NCBI GenBank assembly: GCA_032358255.1
Contig: JAULBX010025829.1
Location: 310,001 to 374,000 of the forward strand
Length of the DNA: 64,000 bases
DNA from: Heterotrichella gracilis
Taxonomy: Eukaryota > Sar > Xanthophyceae > Tribonematales > Xanthonemataceae
Direction: 5' to 3'
Both the position numbers and the translations under genes were made by a program. The notes beneath the pieces are model-generated. The model searched no databases and was not told the origin of the DNA. It saw only the letters and a program-made list of their open reading frames with translations. Shown piece by piece: positions 1 through 9,061 of the stretch; position 1 is the first letter of the stretch; the number at the start of each line of letters is the position of its first letter.

Positions 1-665
1 ACTTTTGTTGAAGAATCAATTTTTGAGATCTCGGTTTTTGGCTTTTTGGATGGGATCAAAAAATTAAACCCTGCATTTAAACTTACCACATTTAAACCTA
101 AGTTAGGATTTCTCGCTTTTCCATTACTGGCGTGTGTAAAAGCTAGTCCGGGTTCAAAACGTAAATTTTTGGTTAATTGAAAATGCCAGAACCATTTAAA
201 TTGCACAAAAGCATTTACGTGACTACCAATTGCAATGTTCTTACGATTAGTAACTACATCAAAACTTTTTGTAATGTAAGTAGCGCCCCAACACAAGCGC
301 ATTATTACGCGTGATCTTTTTTCTTTTACATTTAATGGTAATTCAATATAAGGCGCAAGAGTCAATGCATAACCTAATTGTTGTGGGTTTTTAAAATCAA
401 GGCATTGAAAGGAAAGACCAATATCGGGTTTGTTATTTTCGAGATGCCATAATTTGTTACCCAATGTAGGTTTTGAAACGTTAACCTCATATATTGATGG
501 ATAACCTTTTACAAGATGCCCAATACTTGTGCGGTGAATAAGAACAAAGCCCTCGTTAATAGCAGGTTTTATCTGCCAGTCCGGATTACCAGTAATACCA
601 TTTTGAGCCGTTACAAAACAGCCTAAAATAACAAAACTTAAACTAACTATACCCCTAAAAAACAC
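1..665 (-). CDS. PagL-like acyloxyacyl hydrolase (lipid A deacylase family), 3' end cut by window
   Basis: The reverse strand reads open from the window edge to position 665, giving about 221 residues with a signal peptide (hydrophobic run ending FVTAQ) and a beta-barrel-like remainder. Near the C-terminal side it carries FTHASNGKARNPNLGLN. The His-x-Ser-Asn motif followed by an NxGLN segment resembles the catalytic His/Ser region of PagL-type lipid A 3-O-deacylases and their Bacteroidota relatives. If so, it is an outer-membrane enzyme removing an acyl chain from lipid A. No ATG lies in frame before the signal peptide. I placed the start at the GTG at 665, because an in-frame stop lies about 27 bases upstream and MFFRGIVSLSF gives a good signal sequence. 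The last residues and the stop lie outside the window. The family call is from motif memory and is moderately sure; a generic outer-membrane barrel protein is the alternative. Confidence 0.6.
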   Translation of the reverse strand, partial: MFFRGIVSLSFVILGCFVTAQNGITGNPDWQIKPAINEGFVLIHRTSIGHLVKGYPSIYEVNVSKPTLGNKLWHLENNKPDIGLSFQCLDFKNPQQLGYALTLAPYIELPLNVKEKRSRVIMRLCWGATYITKSFDVVTNRKNIAIGSHVNAFVQFKWFWHFQLTKNLRFEPGLAFTHASNGKARNPNLGLNVVSLNAGFNFLIPSKKPKTEISKIDSSTK

Positions 666-702
666 CCTACGAAAATACTTAAAATAACATTAAAAAAACA
701 TA

Positions 703-736
703 AAAAAAGCGGCTGTTCCTATGAACAACCGCTTTT
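703..736 (-). terminator. Rho-independent terminator after the first T9SS gene
   Basis: Ten-base arms gcggctgttc (709-718) and gaacaaccgc (723-732) form a hairpin with a 4-base loop and one G-U pair. Both sides are flanked by A/T runs, giving a U tract on the reverse strand. It sits directly downstream of the stop at 757. Confidence 0.8.
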
Positions 737-756
737 AAATTATACTCAACTTAACG

Positions 757-3210
757 TTATTTATTAACTACGATCTTTTTAACCGCAAAGGTTTGATTAT
801 TGCGTTTAAGATTTACAAAGTAAACACCGTTAGCAAAGGCATTCATATCTATTTGATATTTTTCGTTTGAACTAGCAGAATAATTTTTGCTATAGATAAC
901 TTGGCCTAATGTATTTTGCAATTCAACATTAAAATCAATATTAGCTAAGGTTCTACCGTCAATAAATACAACATCTTTTGTGGGAGAAGGGTAAGTACTT
1001 ATAGAAGCATTCATTAATTCATAATTTTTTATTCCTACTAACCTATCATTCTTAATATTACTTTTTGTTTTAACCTTTTGACTTAAGATACCATTGATTC
1101 GGTTTGTTGGATTGCAGTTAAAACCATTTGCCTCAATACGCCATTTGGCAGTGGTTTGCCATAAACCATATTGAGGATCGGTTGCAAGAAATGCTGTGGT
1201 TGATGTTACTAACGAGTAAGTATTGTTACTTAAACTTAACCTATAAAGATCGTAAACAGTAACTGGTGAGGTACTATTCTCAATTGCATAAGAATTCCAG
1301 TTAAAATTTCCATTTTGCTGATCTTGTATAAAAAGGGTTTGGTGCCATTTGCTTAGCACACCATAATGTCCGCAGGTATCACGAATTTGCAACTTATATC
1401 TGTATGCTGTTGTGTTGGGATCGCCGTTAGCAGGGCCAATGCTTCTTGCAGTATCTGTATAACCACTGAACGCATTTTTACTAACAGCAGCTATACGCTT
1501 ATAAACATTGTTATATATCTCACGATAAACAATAAAACTATCTACATTATCATACAATGTTTTTTCCCAATAAATAACATTGTTGTCTCCAAGTGAATCT
1601 ACTGTCACCAAACATATACTTGGCACTTCCACAAACGGAATAATAACGCTACCAATTGCAGAATTGGTGCATCCGCCTGTTGTGCCTGTAACTGTGTAGT
1701 TAGTGGTAATAGAGTTTGAAGCACTTACAGTTATATTCTGACTCGTTTGCCCAGTACTCCAGGTGTAAGTAGTTGCACCACTTGCATTAAGTGTTACGCT
1801 ACCACCACCACAGGTAAGAATAGATGTTGCCGCAATACCCGGCACTGAATAAATAGTGATGGTTTTTGAAATAGATGCGCCGCTTCCAAATTGATTACCT
1901 GCGTTCATAGTAATGGTTTTTGTGCCCGGTGTATTAAAAGTAACAGTAGGGCTTTGTAAAATTGAGCTGGATGGAGAACCTCCGGGCATGATCCAATTCC
2001 AGTTACTAGGCATATTTGTTGAATTGTCAGTTAAATTAATAGCCTGCCCTACACAACCTGTTGTTGGCATAGTAAAATTTGATACAGTGTACATTTGCGA
2101 TTTTAGATACATGTTATCGATCTTAAAATCGGCGCCTACAAAAGAATTTTGAACCGGAAACTTTGACGACTCCATCGAAATTACCATTGTATCTGGCGCA
2201 ATAGCAAGATTCCAGGGGATTTTTTTCAATGTGTAAACTGGAGCTTGTGGTAAAAGTGTTAAGCCTCCACCCCCAGTGTAAACAAAATTCTTTTTAAAAT
2301 TAACAAAAACCCTTGCGCTATCCAGTGGATTGGCCGGCAAATATTTGTAGTATAAAAACATGGTGTCTATTTGACCAGAATAAGGTGTACCACCAAGCGT
2401 AGTGCTTGGTGTAGGTATTCCAGTACCTGCTCTTCCAACTCGTACCTGGTTATCACCAAATGAAGGAGGTACCGTTTGTAATTCAAGAGCATAATTTCCT
2501 GAATATTTATCATTGGTACGTTGAAAACCACCGTTTAAATTCCATCCATTTAATTTATAATCTGTTTCGGTTTGCCATTGTTCGAAGTTGCCATTTAAAT
2601 TTGCCGGCTGAAAAGCAACACCTGTAAAAGAAATACTATCCAACTGAAGACTGTTACCCGGAATTGCATTGCCACTGAACGCGTTACTTGATGCCGAAGC
2701 AATAATAACTGTATCAGGAAAAACCGGTAAAGCCGGGATAAGAGTTTGATTAAATAAAGTATAGGTTGTGTGTGTAGTTGCTATTTTGTAAAAATAATTT
2801 CCAACAACCACACCTGCTTTTTTGAAGATCGTTAAAAATATCGCCGTGTCAGTTGGCATAATATTGCTTTTGTAAAAGAATTTTATGCCAGTTGGCTTTT
2901 GTGAATAAGGAATACCACCTGTTGGATTTGAACCAGGATTGCCATTTGCGAAAAAAGCAAAAGCAGTACCGCTTGGTACGGCTGATGTAGCTAACTTTAA
3001 AGCAAAAGAACCCTGGTAGGCATCCGTTACTTTGGTCGCATTAACAGGACTTTGTACGCCATTATCTAATTTGTAATTAGATGTCTGAAACCCTGCCGGG
3101 TTTTCATATGTGTTAACCACCCAACTTTCAAAGCCACCATTTGGTACGGTTTGAGAAAAGGCGATACCTGCAAAAAGTAAAAAAATAAAACTTAGTAAAT
3201 TTTTCTTCAT
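757..3210 (-). CDS. T9SS-secreted protein with two jelly-roll-like modules, PKD, Ig-like and FnIII-like domains
   Basis: This is an 817-residue secreted protein. I start it at the ATG at 3210, which begins MKKNLLSFIFLLFAGIAFSQ, a classic signal peptide; the open frame extends 36 codons further upstream without signal character. Two similar segments of about 180 residues (roughly 20-205 and 207-375), each opening with NGGFESW or NGNFEQW, look like carbohydrate-binding or PCMD-like jelly rolls. A PKD-like domain (about 380-455), an Ig-like stretch, an FnIII-like domain (about 528-650) and a type IX sorting domain (about 737-817, STYPSPTKD to the end) follow. From about residue 528 it is clearly paralogous to the proteins at 6201, 11993 and 14704, but it has no SBBP propeller. 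A palindrome at 3322-3339 lies upstream. The function is unknown; a surface or secreted adhesin or binding protein is an inference. Confidence 0.85.
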   Translation of the reverse strand: MKKNLLSFIFLLFAGIAFSQTVPNGGFESWVVNTYENPAGFQTSNYKLDNGVQSPVNATKVTDAYQGSFALKLATSAVPSGTAFAFFANGNPGSNPTGGIPYSQKPTGIKFFYKSNIMPTDTAIFLTIFKKAGVVVGNYFYKIATTHTTYTLFNQTLIPALPVFPDTVIIASASSNAFSGNAIPGNSLQLDSISFTGVAFQPANLNGNFEQWQTETDYKLNGWNLNGGFQRTNDKYSGNYALELQTVPPSFGDNQVRVGRAGTGIPTPSTTLGGTPYSGQIDTMFLYYKYLPANPLDSARVFVNFKKNFVYTGGGGLTLLPQAPVYTLKKIPWNLAIAPDTMVISMESSKFPVQNSFVGADFKIDNMYLKSQMYTVSNFTMPTTGCVGQAINLTDNSTNMPSNWNWIMPGGSPSSSILQSPTVTFNTPGTKTITMNAGNQFGSGASISKTITIYSVPGIAATSILTCGGGSVTLNASGATTYTWSTGQTSQNITVSASNSITTNYTVTGTTGGCTNSAIGSVIIPFVEVPSICLVTVDSLGDNNVIYWEKTLYDNVDSFIVYREIYNNVYKRIAAVSKNAFSGYTDTARSIGPANGDPNTTAYRYKLQIRDTCGHYGVLSKWHQTLFIQDQQNGNFNWNSYAIENSTSPVTVYDLYRLSLSNNTYSLVTSTTAFLATDPQYGLWQTTAKWRIEANGFNCNPTNRINGILSQKVKTKSNIKNDRLVGIKNYELMNASISTYPSPTKDVVFIDGRTLANIDFNVELQNTLGQVIYSKNYSASSNEKYQIDMNAFANGVYFVNLKRNNQTFAVKKIVVNK

Positions 3211-3321
3211 GATAATAATTTTTTGTTTGGAATAGGTATCTAAAGTAACCAAAATAACCGGAAAACTTGAGCTACTCCTTACTATTTTATACAAAAAAAC
3301 AAAAAAAAACAAGGTCAATCA

Positions 3322-3339
3322 ACTACCTAATTAGGTAGT
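3322..3339. promoter_or_regulatory. 18-bp perfect palindrome, candidate operator of the LuxR-type regulator
   Basis: ACTACCTAATTAGGTAGT reads identically on both strands. It can be parsed as CTACCTA-AT-TAGGTAG, the 7-2-7 inverted layout used by NarL/FixJ-type regulators. It lies between the regulator gene (ending at 3387) and the start of the secreted-protein gene (3210), about 110 bases before that ATG. A related copy is at 4073-4090. The binding role is inferred. Confidence 0.5.
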
Positions 3340-3386
3340 GATTTTAACATTTGCAGTAAAGGATTAAAAGATGATAAACAATCATT

Positions 3387-4025
3387 TTAAACGATCTTAT
3401 TTTTAATTGCTACTGACACCGCTTCGGTCATAGATTCTACATGCAATTTTGAATAAATATTTTTCATATGAAAACGAACGGTATCGTAGCTAATGCTACA
3501 CTTATCCGCAATCATTTTATAACTTAAACCTTTCACTAAATAATTAAGCACTTCTTTTTCGCGCTCTGATAGATTAAAATTCTCAGTAGTTTTAGTTTGA
3601 TTAGATATTTTAAACATATTTAAGACCTTACTCGCAATTACACCTGTTATTGGAGCGCCACCATTGTACGCTTCGGTTATGGCCCGCAAATATTCTTGGG
3701 GAGTTGATCTTTTTAAAATATACCCAGACGCGCCATTACAAATAGCATTAAAAATAGAATCGTCATCTTCAAAAACAGTTTGAATAATTATCTTAAGATC
3801 AAAAAATTTAGTTTTTAATAGCTTAACAGCTTCAATCCCATTTACCCCGGGCATCTGGATATCCATTAAAACAACATCCGGTTTAGATGTTTCAATATCT
3901 TTTATAATTGAGTTGGCATTAGAATATGAACCCACAAGTTTAAACCCATCGTTCATCATAAACAAAGTGGCAATGCTTTCCCTCAATGCTTTATTATCTT
4001 CAACCACTGCAACTTTTATTTCCAT
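3387..4025 (-). CDS. LuxR/NarL-family response regulator
   Basis: This is a 212-residue two-component response regulator. The receiver domain (about 1-125) has the acidic pocket E9/D10, phospho-acceptor D55 in DVVLMDIQMPG, T83 and K105 in GYILK. The C-terminal GerE-type helix-turn-helix (about 150-207) carries LSEREKEVLNYLVKG, a DTVRFHMKNIYSKL recognition region and a typical length. It follows the histidine kinase gene by 56 bases on the same strand, and that kinase has the HisKA_3 type normally paired with this regulator class. Palindromic sites lie both upstream (4073-4090) and downstream (3322-3339) of the gene, which suggests autoregulation and control of the adjacent T9SS gene. ATG start at 4025. 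Confidence 0.95.
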   Translation of the reverse strand: MEIKVAVVEDNKALRESIATLFMMNDGFKLVGSYSNANSIIKDIETSKPDVVLMDIQMPGVNGIEAVKLLKTKFFDLKIIIQTVFEDDDSIFNAICNGASGYILKRSTPQEYLRAITEAYNGGAPITGVIASKVLNMFKISNQTKTTENFNLSEREKEVLNYLVKGLSYKMIADKCSISYDTVRFHMKNIYSKLHVESMTEAVSVAIKNKIV

Positions 4026-4072
4026 ATTAATATATTAAGGTACAAAAATTAAATTAATCTTATTTACTATCA

Positions 4073-4090
4073 ACTACTAAATCAGGTAGT
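4073..4090. promoter_or_regulatory. Imperfect copy of the 18-bp palindrome
   Basis: ACTACTAAATCAGGTAGT keeps the outer arms ACTAC and GTAGT of the perfect palindrome at 3322-3339 with the same 18-bp length. It overlaps the stop codon of the kinase gene and lies about 48 bases upstream of the response-regulator start. It is a candidate autoregulatory operator; function is inferred from repetition and position only. Confidence 0.4.
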
Positions 4091-6118
4091 TTTAAATTCT
4101 AAAGATATTAATGTACCATTTGATGAATTAATAGCAAGTTCTCCATTTATATCTTTTGCGCGTTGCTTCATATTACGTATACCATTCCCTTTATCCATAC
4201 TATCTGCGCTTATTCCATTTCCATTATCGCTTATGGTTAACATAACAAGTTTTTGTTTCCGTTTCAAGCAAACCTCAATTTCTGAAGCGTTTGAATATTT
4301 AACAGCATTATTAAGCGCTTCTTTATAGATCAAAAATAAGTTCTTGCGTTGTTCTATATTCAATATCAATTTATCTACACCATTTTCATTAAAAAAAGTA
4401 AAACGAATGTTCGCTGAGTTGCAAATACCTTCGCCAAAATGTTTCATCTTTTCGAGAACAAAAATGAAATTGTCATTCTTTGGATTTATGCTCCAAACAA
4501 TATCACTCATATTCTCAATTGTTTCTCCACTTGTTGCTTCTATCTTATCTATTATCTTTGCATCTAGTGCTTTCTTAGGGTCTAATTTTGCCATGCCAGC
4601 AAACATTTTAATACTGCTTAACGAAGAGCCAATATCATCGTGAAGATCACTTGCAATTTTATTTCTTATCTGCAATACGTTTTGGCGTTGCGAATGTCTT
4701 ATTTTTTGAAACACGGTAAAACTGATAAACAACACTAAAATCAAACCAAGAACTAAAAGATATTTGTTTGTTTTTTCCTGCGTTAATTTCGCTTCATACA
4801 ATTTTTTTTCAGCCGTTGTTTTTAAACTATCGGCAATACTCTTTTTCTCATATTCATATTTGAACTGAGCACGAATTGTACTTCTTTTAGTAGCCTCATT
4901 ATTTATGCTGTCGTGCATTTTAAAATGTAATTCCTGCATTTCAAAGGCTTCTTTATATTTACCTTTAAGTTTATAAATTCTTGCGAGCAACTCACTTGCA
5001 TCGCTTATTTCTTTTGGAAATCCTAATTCCTTGGCAATGTCAAGTGCTCTTTTACAACAAATAAATGCGTCATCAATTCTATTTTGTTTTAAATAAATTT
5101 CGCTCATATTTGTGAGTGCATTCGAAATGAGATCTTTATTATCCATTTCTTCCATGACCTTTAAAGCTTTATTATAATAATCAATGGCATTATTATAATC
5201 AGATCTATATTCATACACAGTGCCAATATTTAAAAGCGACAAGGATATACCATGTTTATTATTAAATTTCTGGTTTAGGGCCATGCTTTTTTCATAATAT
5301 GTTAAAGCTAATGCTATCTTCTTTTGACCAAAGTATAAAGCACCTAATGCATTTGCAACTTCCGCAACGCCTTGTTCAAAACCGATCTTTTCGCGAAGCA
5401 CATAACTTTTTTTAAAATTTTCTATGGCTTTTGTGTCCTCGTTCTGATTGTGATAGATCACCCCGATCTTTCCAAGATTGAGAGAAGCACCAAAATCATC
5501 TCCGATCTTCTCGCAGATCTTAAGACTTTCTTCAAAAAAACGGAGGGCCTCAGATATATTACCCTTACTAGTATATACAGAGCCAATGTTACTTAAAGAA
5601 TTTGCTTCTCCAGCCAGATCTTTGCTTTCGCGACTGAGATTTAAACTTAAAACATAATAATAAATTGCGCTATCTATATTTCCAATTCTTTCATAAATAG
5701 AACCAATATTATTAATAGAAGTAGCCTGACCGGCTTTGTAATTTATTTGTTTGTGCAGTTCAGCGCTTTTTCGATAGCAGCTCAAGGCCTTTTTATTATC
5801 ACCCTCGCCTTGCGCAATAGAACCTTCGTTTGTAATTGCATTTGCTACATAACGACTATAAGTTCTTTTTAGAACATCTGTTGGGTTTTGCTTCAATTTT
5901 GCTTCTGCTAGTAATTTTAATTTAAGATTGAATGCCGGCCATTCTTCATCCGGAGCGTTCTCCGCCAAAAGTGATAAGATATTGCATTTTACCGTATCAT
6001 GTGTCGATGTATTTAAGGCCTTCTTTAACGAATCGATATAAGCCGACTGCCCAAAGAACAAATTGGCGATACATATTAAATTAAGAAAAACGAAAGACTT
6101 CACTTGTTTAAATTGCAC
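4082..6118 (-). CDS. TPR-containing sensor histidine kinase (HisKA_3 / NarX-like)
   Basis: A hydrophobic leader (VKSFVFLNLICIANLFFGQ) is followed by many tetratricopeptide repeats (about residues 90-400). A short coiled coil and one membrane helix (YLLVLGLILVLFISF, about 453-471) come next, then the kinase. The dimerisation/phospho-acceptor motif is ASDLHDDIGSSLSS, HisKA_3 type. The HATPase_c part has NNAVKYSNAS (N box) and DNGNGI plus GNGIRNMKQRA (G boxes). TPRs are predicted to be periplasmic and the kinase cytoplasmic. The start is uncertain. The longest frame opens at a TTG at 6151 that lies inside a terminator hairpin, so I prefer the GTG at 6118; the GTG at 6103 is equally good for the signal peptide. 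Its partner is the LuxR-type regulator 56 bases downstream. The stimulus is unknown. Confidence 0.9.
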   Translation of the reverse strand: MQFKQVKSFVFLNLICIANLFFGQSAYIDSLKKALNTSTHDTVKCNILSLLAENAPDEEWPAFNLKLKLLAEAKLKQNPTDVLKRTYSRYVANAITNEGSIAQGEGDNKKALSCYRKSAELHKQINYKAGQATSINNIGSIYERIGNIDSAIYYYVLSLNLSRESKDLAGEANSLSNIGSVYTSKGNISEALRFFEESLKICEKIGDDFGASLNLGKIGVIYHNQNEDTKAIENFKKSYVLREKIGFEQGVAEVANALGALYFGQKKIALALTYYEKSMALNQKFNNKHGISLSLLNIGTVYEYRSDYNNAIDYYNKALKVMEEMDNKDLISNALTNMSEIYLKQNRIDDAFICCKRALDIAKELGFPKEISDASELLARIYKLKGKYKEAFEMQELHFKMHDSINNEATKRSTIRAQFKYEYEKKSIADSLKTTAEKKLYEAKLTQEKTNKYLLVLGLILVLFISFTVFQKIRHSQRQNVLQIRNKIASDLHDDIGSSLSSIKMFAGMAKLDPKKALDAKIIDKIEATSGETIENMSDIVWSINPKNDNFIFVLEKMKHFGEGICNSANIRFTFFNENGVDKLILNIEQRKNLFLIYKEALNNAVKYSNASEIEVCLKRKQKLVMLTISDNGNGISADSMDKGNGIRNMKQRAKDINGELAINSSNGTLISLEFKTT

Positions 6119-6149
6119 ATTACAAAGTAAGGTAAAAACCTGTAAATGC

Positions 6150-6186
6150 AAAAGCCCGATTAATTATTAAAACTAACCGGGCTTTT
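6150..6186 (-). terminator. Rho-independent terminator after the propeller gene
   Basis: Arms aaaagcccg (6150-6158) and cgggctttt (6178-6186) pair perfectly around an AT-rich loop, with a T run on either strand. It lies just past the stop (6201) of the reverse-strand T9SS gene and before the kinase start. Confidence 0.75.
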
Positions 6187-6200
6187 AACTGAATTTAAGG

Positions 6201-8978
6201 TTATTTACTTATAACAATTTTCTTAACTGCAATAGTTTTATTTTGCTGTTTGATGTTTATAAAATAAACACCATTTGCGAAAGCTGTAGTTTCTATTTGA
6301 TATTTTTCGGTTGAACTTGCAGTATATTTTTTAGAGAATACTGTTTGTCCAAGTGTGTTTTGCATTTCAATTTCAAGATCAACATTAGCCAAAGCACTGC
6401 CGTCAATAAAAACAACATCTTTTGCAGGAGAAGGATAAGTGCTAATTAATGAATTCATTAACTCATAATTTTTTATTCCTACCAGTCTATCGTTCTTAAT
6501 ATTACTTTTTGTTTTAATTTTTTGATTTAATGTACCGTTTATTCTATTAGTTGGGTTACAATTAAAGCCATTGGCTTGCACACGCCACTTGGCGGAAGTT
6601 TGAAACGCATTGTATTGCGGATCGGTTGCTAAACCTCCGGTAGTTGATGTAACCAAAGTATAGGCATTGGTTGCAAGATCGATCCTAAATAGATCGTACA
6701 CACTTACAGGAGTTACACTACTTTCGATAGCATAAGAGTTCCAATTAAAATTTCCATTTTGCTGATCTTGTATAAAAATAGTTTGATGCCAATAACTCAT
6801 TGCGCTATAATTACCACAAAGATCGCGGATCTGTAATTTATATTTGTAAGAGGTTGTATTCGGGTCGCCATTTGCAGGCCCAACACTTCTTACTGTATCA
6901 GTAAATCCGCTATAAGCGTTAACACTTATTGCAGCAATGCGTTTATAAACATTTGTACTTACTTCACGATAAACGATAAAACTGTCTACACTAGTATACA
7001 AAGTTTTATCCCAGAAGATCTCATTATTAAAACCTAAAGTATCTACAGTTGCCAAACAAATATCCGGTTTTTGTGCATATTGCGTTACCAGCAAAGTACC
7101 ACTTGCCACACAACCGTTACTTAAATTTGCTGTTACTGTATACTGTGTTGAAGCTGACGGAGCAGTAACCGTAGGTGTTAGAATAGAACTACTACTTAAA
7201 CCCGTTGTAGGAGTCCACACAACTAATGTTGGTGTTGATGGATTTGTTGTAACGTTTATTGGTTGTGGTACACTACATAGTAAATTTAAATTTGATCCCG
7301 TATTTATGCTAGCCGGTAAAAACGTTACCGAGAAAGGTGTGCTTGTATTTGAGCAAGCACCGCTTGCGCCAATTAAAGAATAAGTTGTATTAGCAGTTGG
7401 TGTAATAACAATGGATGAACCTGTTGCACCCGTACTCCAGGTGTATGTAGTAGCACCCGTTGCAGTTAGAGTTGCGGAAGAACCCTGACAAACACTTGTA
7501 ATACCACTAATGGTATTTGTTAAACAACTAATTCTTGCTGCAAAAACATCGTTAACACCTGTACTTGTGATTGTTGATGTACCAAATACCGTCGGCGATG
7601 TATAAATATTTCCGGTAACATAAACATTACCACCAGCGTCGCAGGAAAGATCGTTACCTTGTTCATCATTATTTGCACCTGCCGCTGATATACCCCATTG
7701 CGGAGCACCCGCACTGTTATATTTTATAACGTATACCTCGGTGTTTATTCCCGGTGTAGAATTAGTTAATGTAGTAGTTCCAACAACTATATTGGTACCC
7801 GAAAATGAACCTGTAATAAATACATTTCCATTTACATCATTCGTTACATCATTGCTATATTGGTCGCCTAAGCCACCTACTTTATTGATCCATTGAAAAA
7901 CACCTAGAGAGTTTGTTTTGGCCGCAAAACAATCATAACCCCCAGAGTTGGTTAATGTAAATGTACCAGCAACTAAAGATGCGCCACTGTATGTGCCGCT
8001 CAGGAACACATTGTTAGATGCATCAACGCCTATTCCTCCTGCAAAATCGCAGGTACAATTAATAGATCCTCCAACATTCTTAGACCAAACTGGCGTACCT
8101 GATGAATTATATTTCGCAAAAACAATATCTTGTCCACCATAAGTAGTAAGCGTGGTTACACCAATTACTGTTGTGTTTGAATTAGGTGCAATGGTTCCAA
8201 TAAAATACGGATCAGAATTTGAATCAATTGCCATTTTTGAGGCGCGGTCCTGACTGGTACTTGATCCTGTTGCTTTTGCCCAATTTACAACCGTATTGGT
8301 AAGTTTAGCTAAAAAAATGTCAGGATTATTTCCGGTAACATCGCTATTTGTTAAGGTATTTGTTCCGGCTGTAAATGAAGTTGAATAAAAATTACCGGCA
8401 ATATACAAACAAGAAAGTGAATTTGAATAAACACAGCCACCCGTTTGCTCATCTTTTGCCCCCCCGTAAGACTTAAACCATTGAATAAGTCCGGCCGAGT
8501 TGTAACAGGCTACAAAAATATCGTAGGTTAAGTTATTTGTAAAATTGCTTACGCTCAAGGGTGCAACTGTTAAGAATGCACTATTATAATACCCAAGTAC
8601 ATAAATATTTCCGCTTGCGTCAGTTGAAACGCCTGTAATTGATTCATTGTTCGGTCCCCCAATTTTATTTGCCCAGATAACCGTTCCGCTTGGACTTAAC
8701 TTAGCTATATAAGCATCAGAACCAGAAGATCCCGAATTATTTAAAGTTACCGTCCCCATTTGAAGTGGGTTGCTATAAAAGACACCCGTCGTTATAAGAT
8801 TCCCGGAAGCATCCACACATGAACTACCTGAGTAATCGGCAGCTGAGCCGGCTCCAGAAACGGCCCATTGCCAGGTTTGTGCAAATGATGAACCGCCATT
8901 ACTGAAAGCAATTCCAAAAATAAATCCAATTATTAATAATGATCTTTTAAAAGTGTTGGTAGTAATTATTATTTTCAT
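6201..8978 (-). CDS. Seven-repeat SBBP beta-propeller T9SS-secreted protein (copy A)
   Basis: This is a 925-residue secreted protein with a long signal peptide (MKIIITTNTFKRSLLIIGF...). Residues about 33-484 hold seven repeats of roughly 60 residues. Each has the pattern W..s.GG..nD.....DasGNvyvtG.f followed by a D.f.aKyn..G segment, as in SBBP (seven-bladed propeller) repeats. Two Ig-like stretches follow (about 490-638, with TYTWSTGAT), then an FnIII-like domain (about 640-770, VDSFIVYREVSTNVYKRIAA) and a T9SS type A sorting domain (about 846-925). Seven repeats would close one complete propeller. It is divergent from the LytS-type kinase at 9142, with a 21-bp-period direct repeat between them. 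The role is unknown; surface display or secretion is inferred from the sorting domain. Confidence 0.9.
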   Translation of the reverse strand: MKIIITTNTFKRSLLIIGFIFGIAFSNGGSSFAQTWQWAVSGAGSAADYSGSSCVDASGNLITTGVFYSNPLQMGTVTLNNSGSSGSDAYIAKLSPSGTVIWANKIGGPNNESITGVSTDASGNIYVLGYYNSAFLTVAPLSVSNFTNNLTYDIFVACYNSAGLIQWFKSYGGAKDEQTGGCVYSNSLSCLYIAGNFYSTSFTAGTNTLTNSDVTGNNPDIFLAKLTNTVVNWAKATGSSTSQDRASKMAIDSNSDPYFIGTIAPNSNTTVIGVTTLTTYGGQDIVFAKYNSSGTPVWSKNVGGSINCTCDFAGGIGVDASNNVFLSGTYSGASLVAGTFTLTNSGGYDCFAAKTNSLGVFQWINKVGGLGDQYSNDVTNDVNGNVFITGSFSGTNIVVGTTTLTNSTPGINTEVYVIKYNSAGAPQWGISAAGANNDEQGNDLSCDAGGNVYVTGNIYTSPTVFGTSTITSTGVNDVFAARISCLTNTISGITSVCQGSSATLTATGATTYTWSTGATGSSIVITPTANTTYSLIGASGACSNTSTPFSVTFLPASINTGSNLNLLCSVPQPINVTTNPSTPTLVVWTPTTGLSSSSILTPTVTAPSASTQYTVTANLSNGCVASGTLLVTQYAQKPDICLATVDTLGFNNEIFWDKTLYTSVDSFIVYREVSTNVYKRIAAISVNAYSGFTDTVRSVGPANGDPNTTSYKYKLQIRDLCGNYSAMSYWHQTIFIQDQQNGNFNWNSYAIESSVTPVSVYDLFRIDLATNAYTLVTSTTGGLATDPQYNAFQTSAKWRVQANGFNCNPTNRINGTLNQKIKTKSNIKNDRLVGIKNYELMNSLISTYPSPAKDVVFIDGSALANVDLEIEMQNTLGQTVFSKKYTASSTEKYQIETTAFANGVYFINIKQQNKTIAVKKIVISK

Positions 8979-9061
8979 TTGATATAGTTTAGTTATTTTT
9001 TTATTGTTACGTAAATATTCCTTCTAAAGTTAGAACAAAAGAAAGGGTCTTTAACCGGCAT

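Noticed and set aside
6119-6151. TTG at 6151 as the start of the TPR histidine kinase
   Set aside because: It lies in the arm of a terminator hairpin and the added residues look unlike a signal peptide; GTG at 6118 or 6103 is better.
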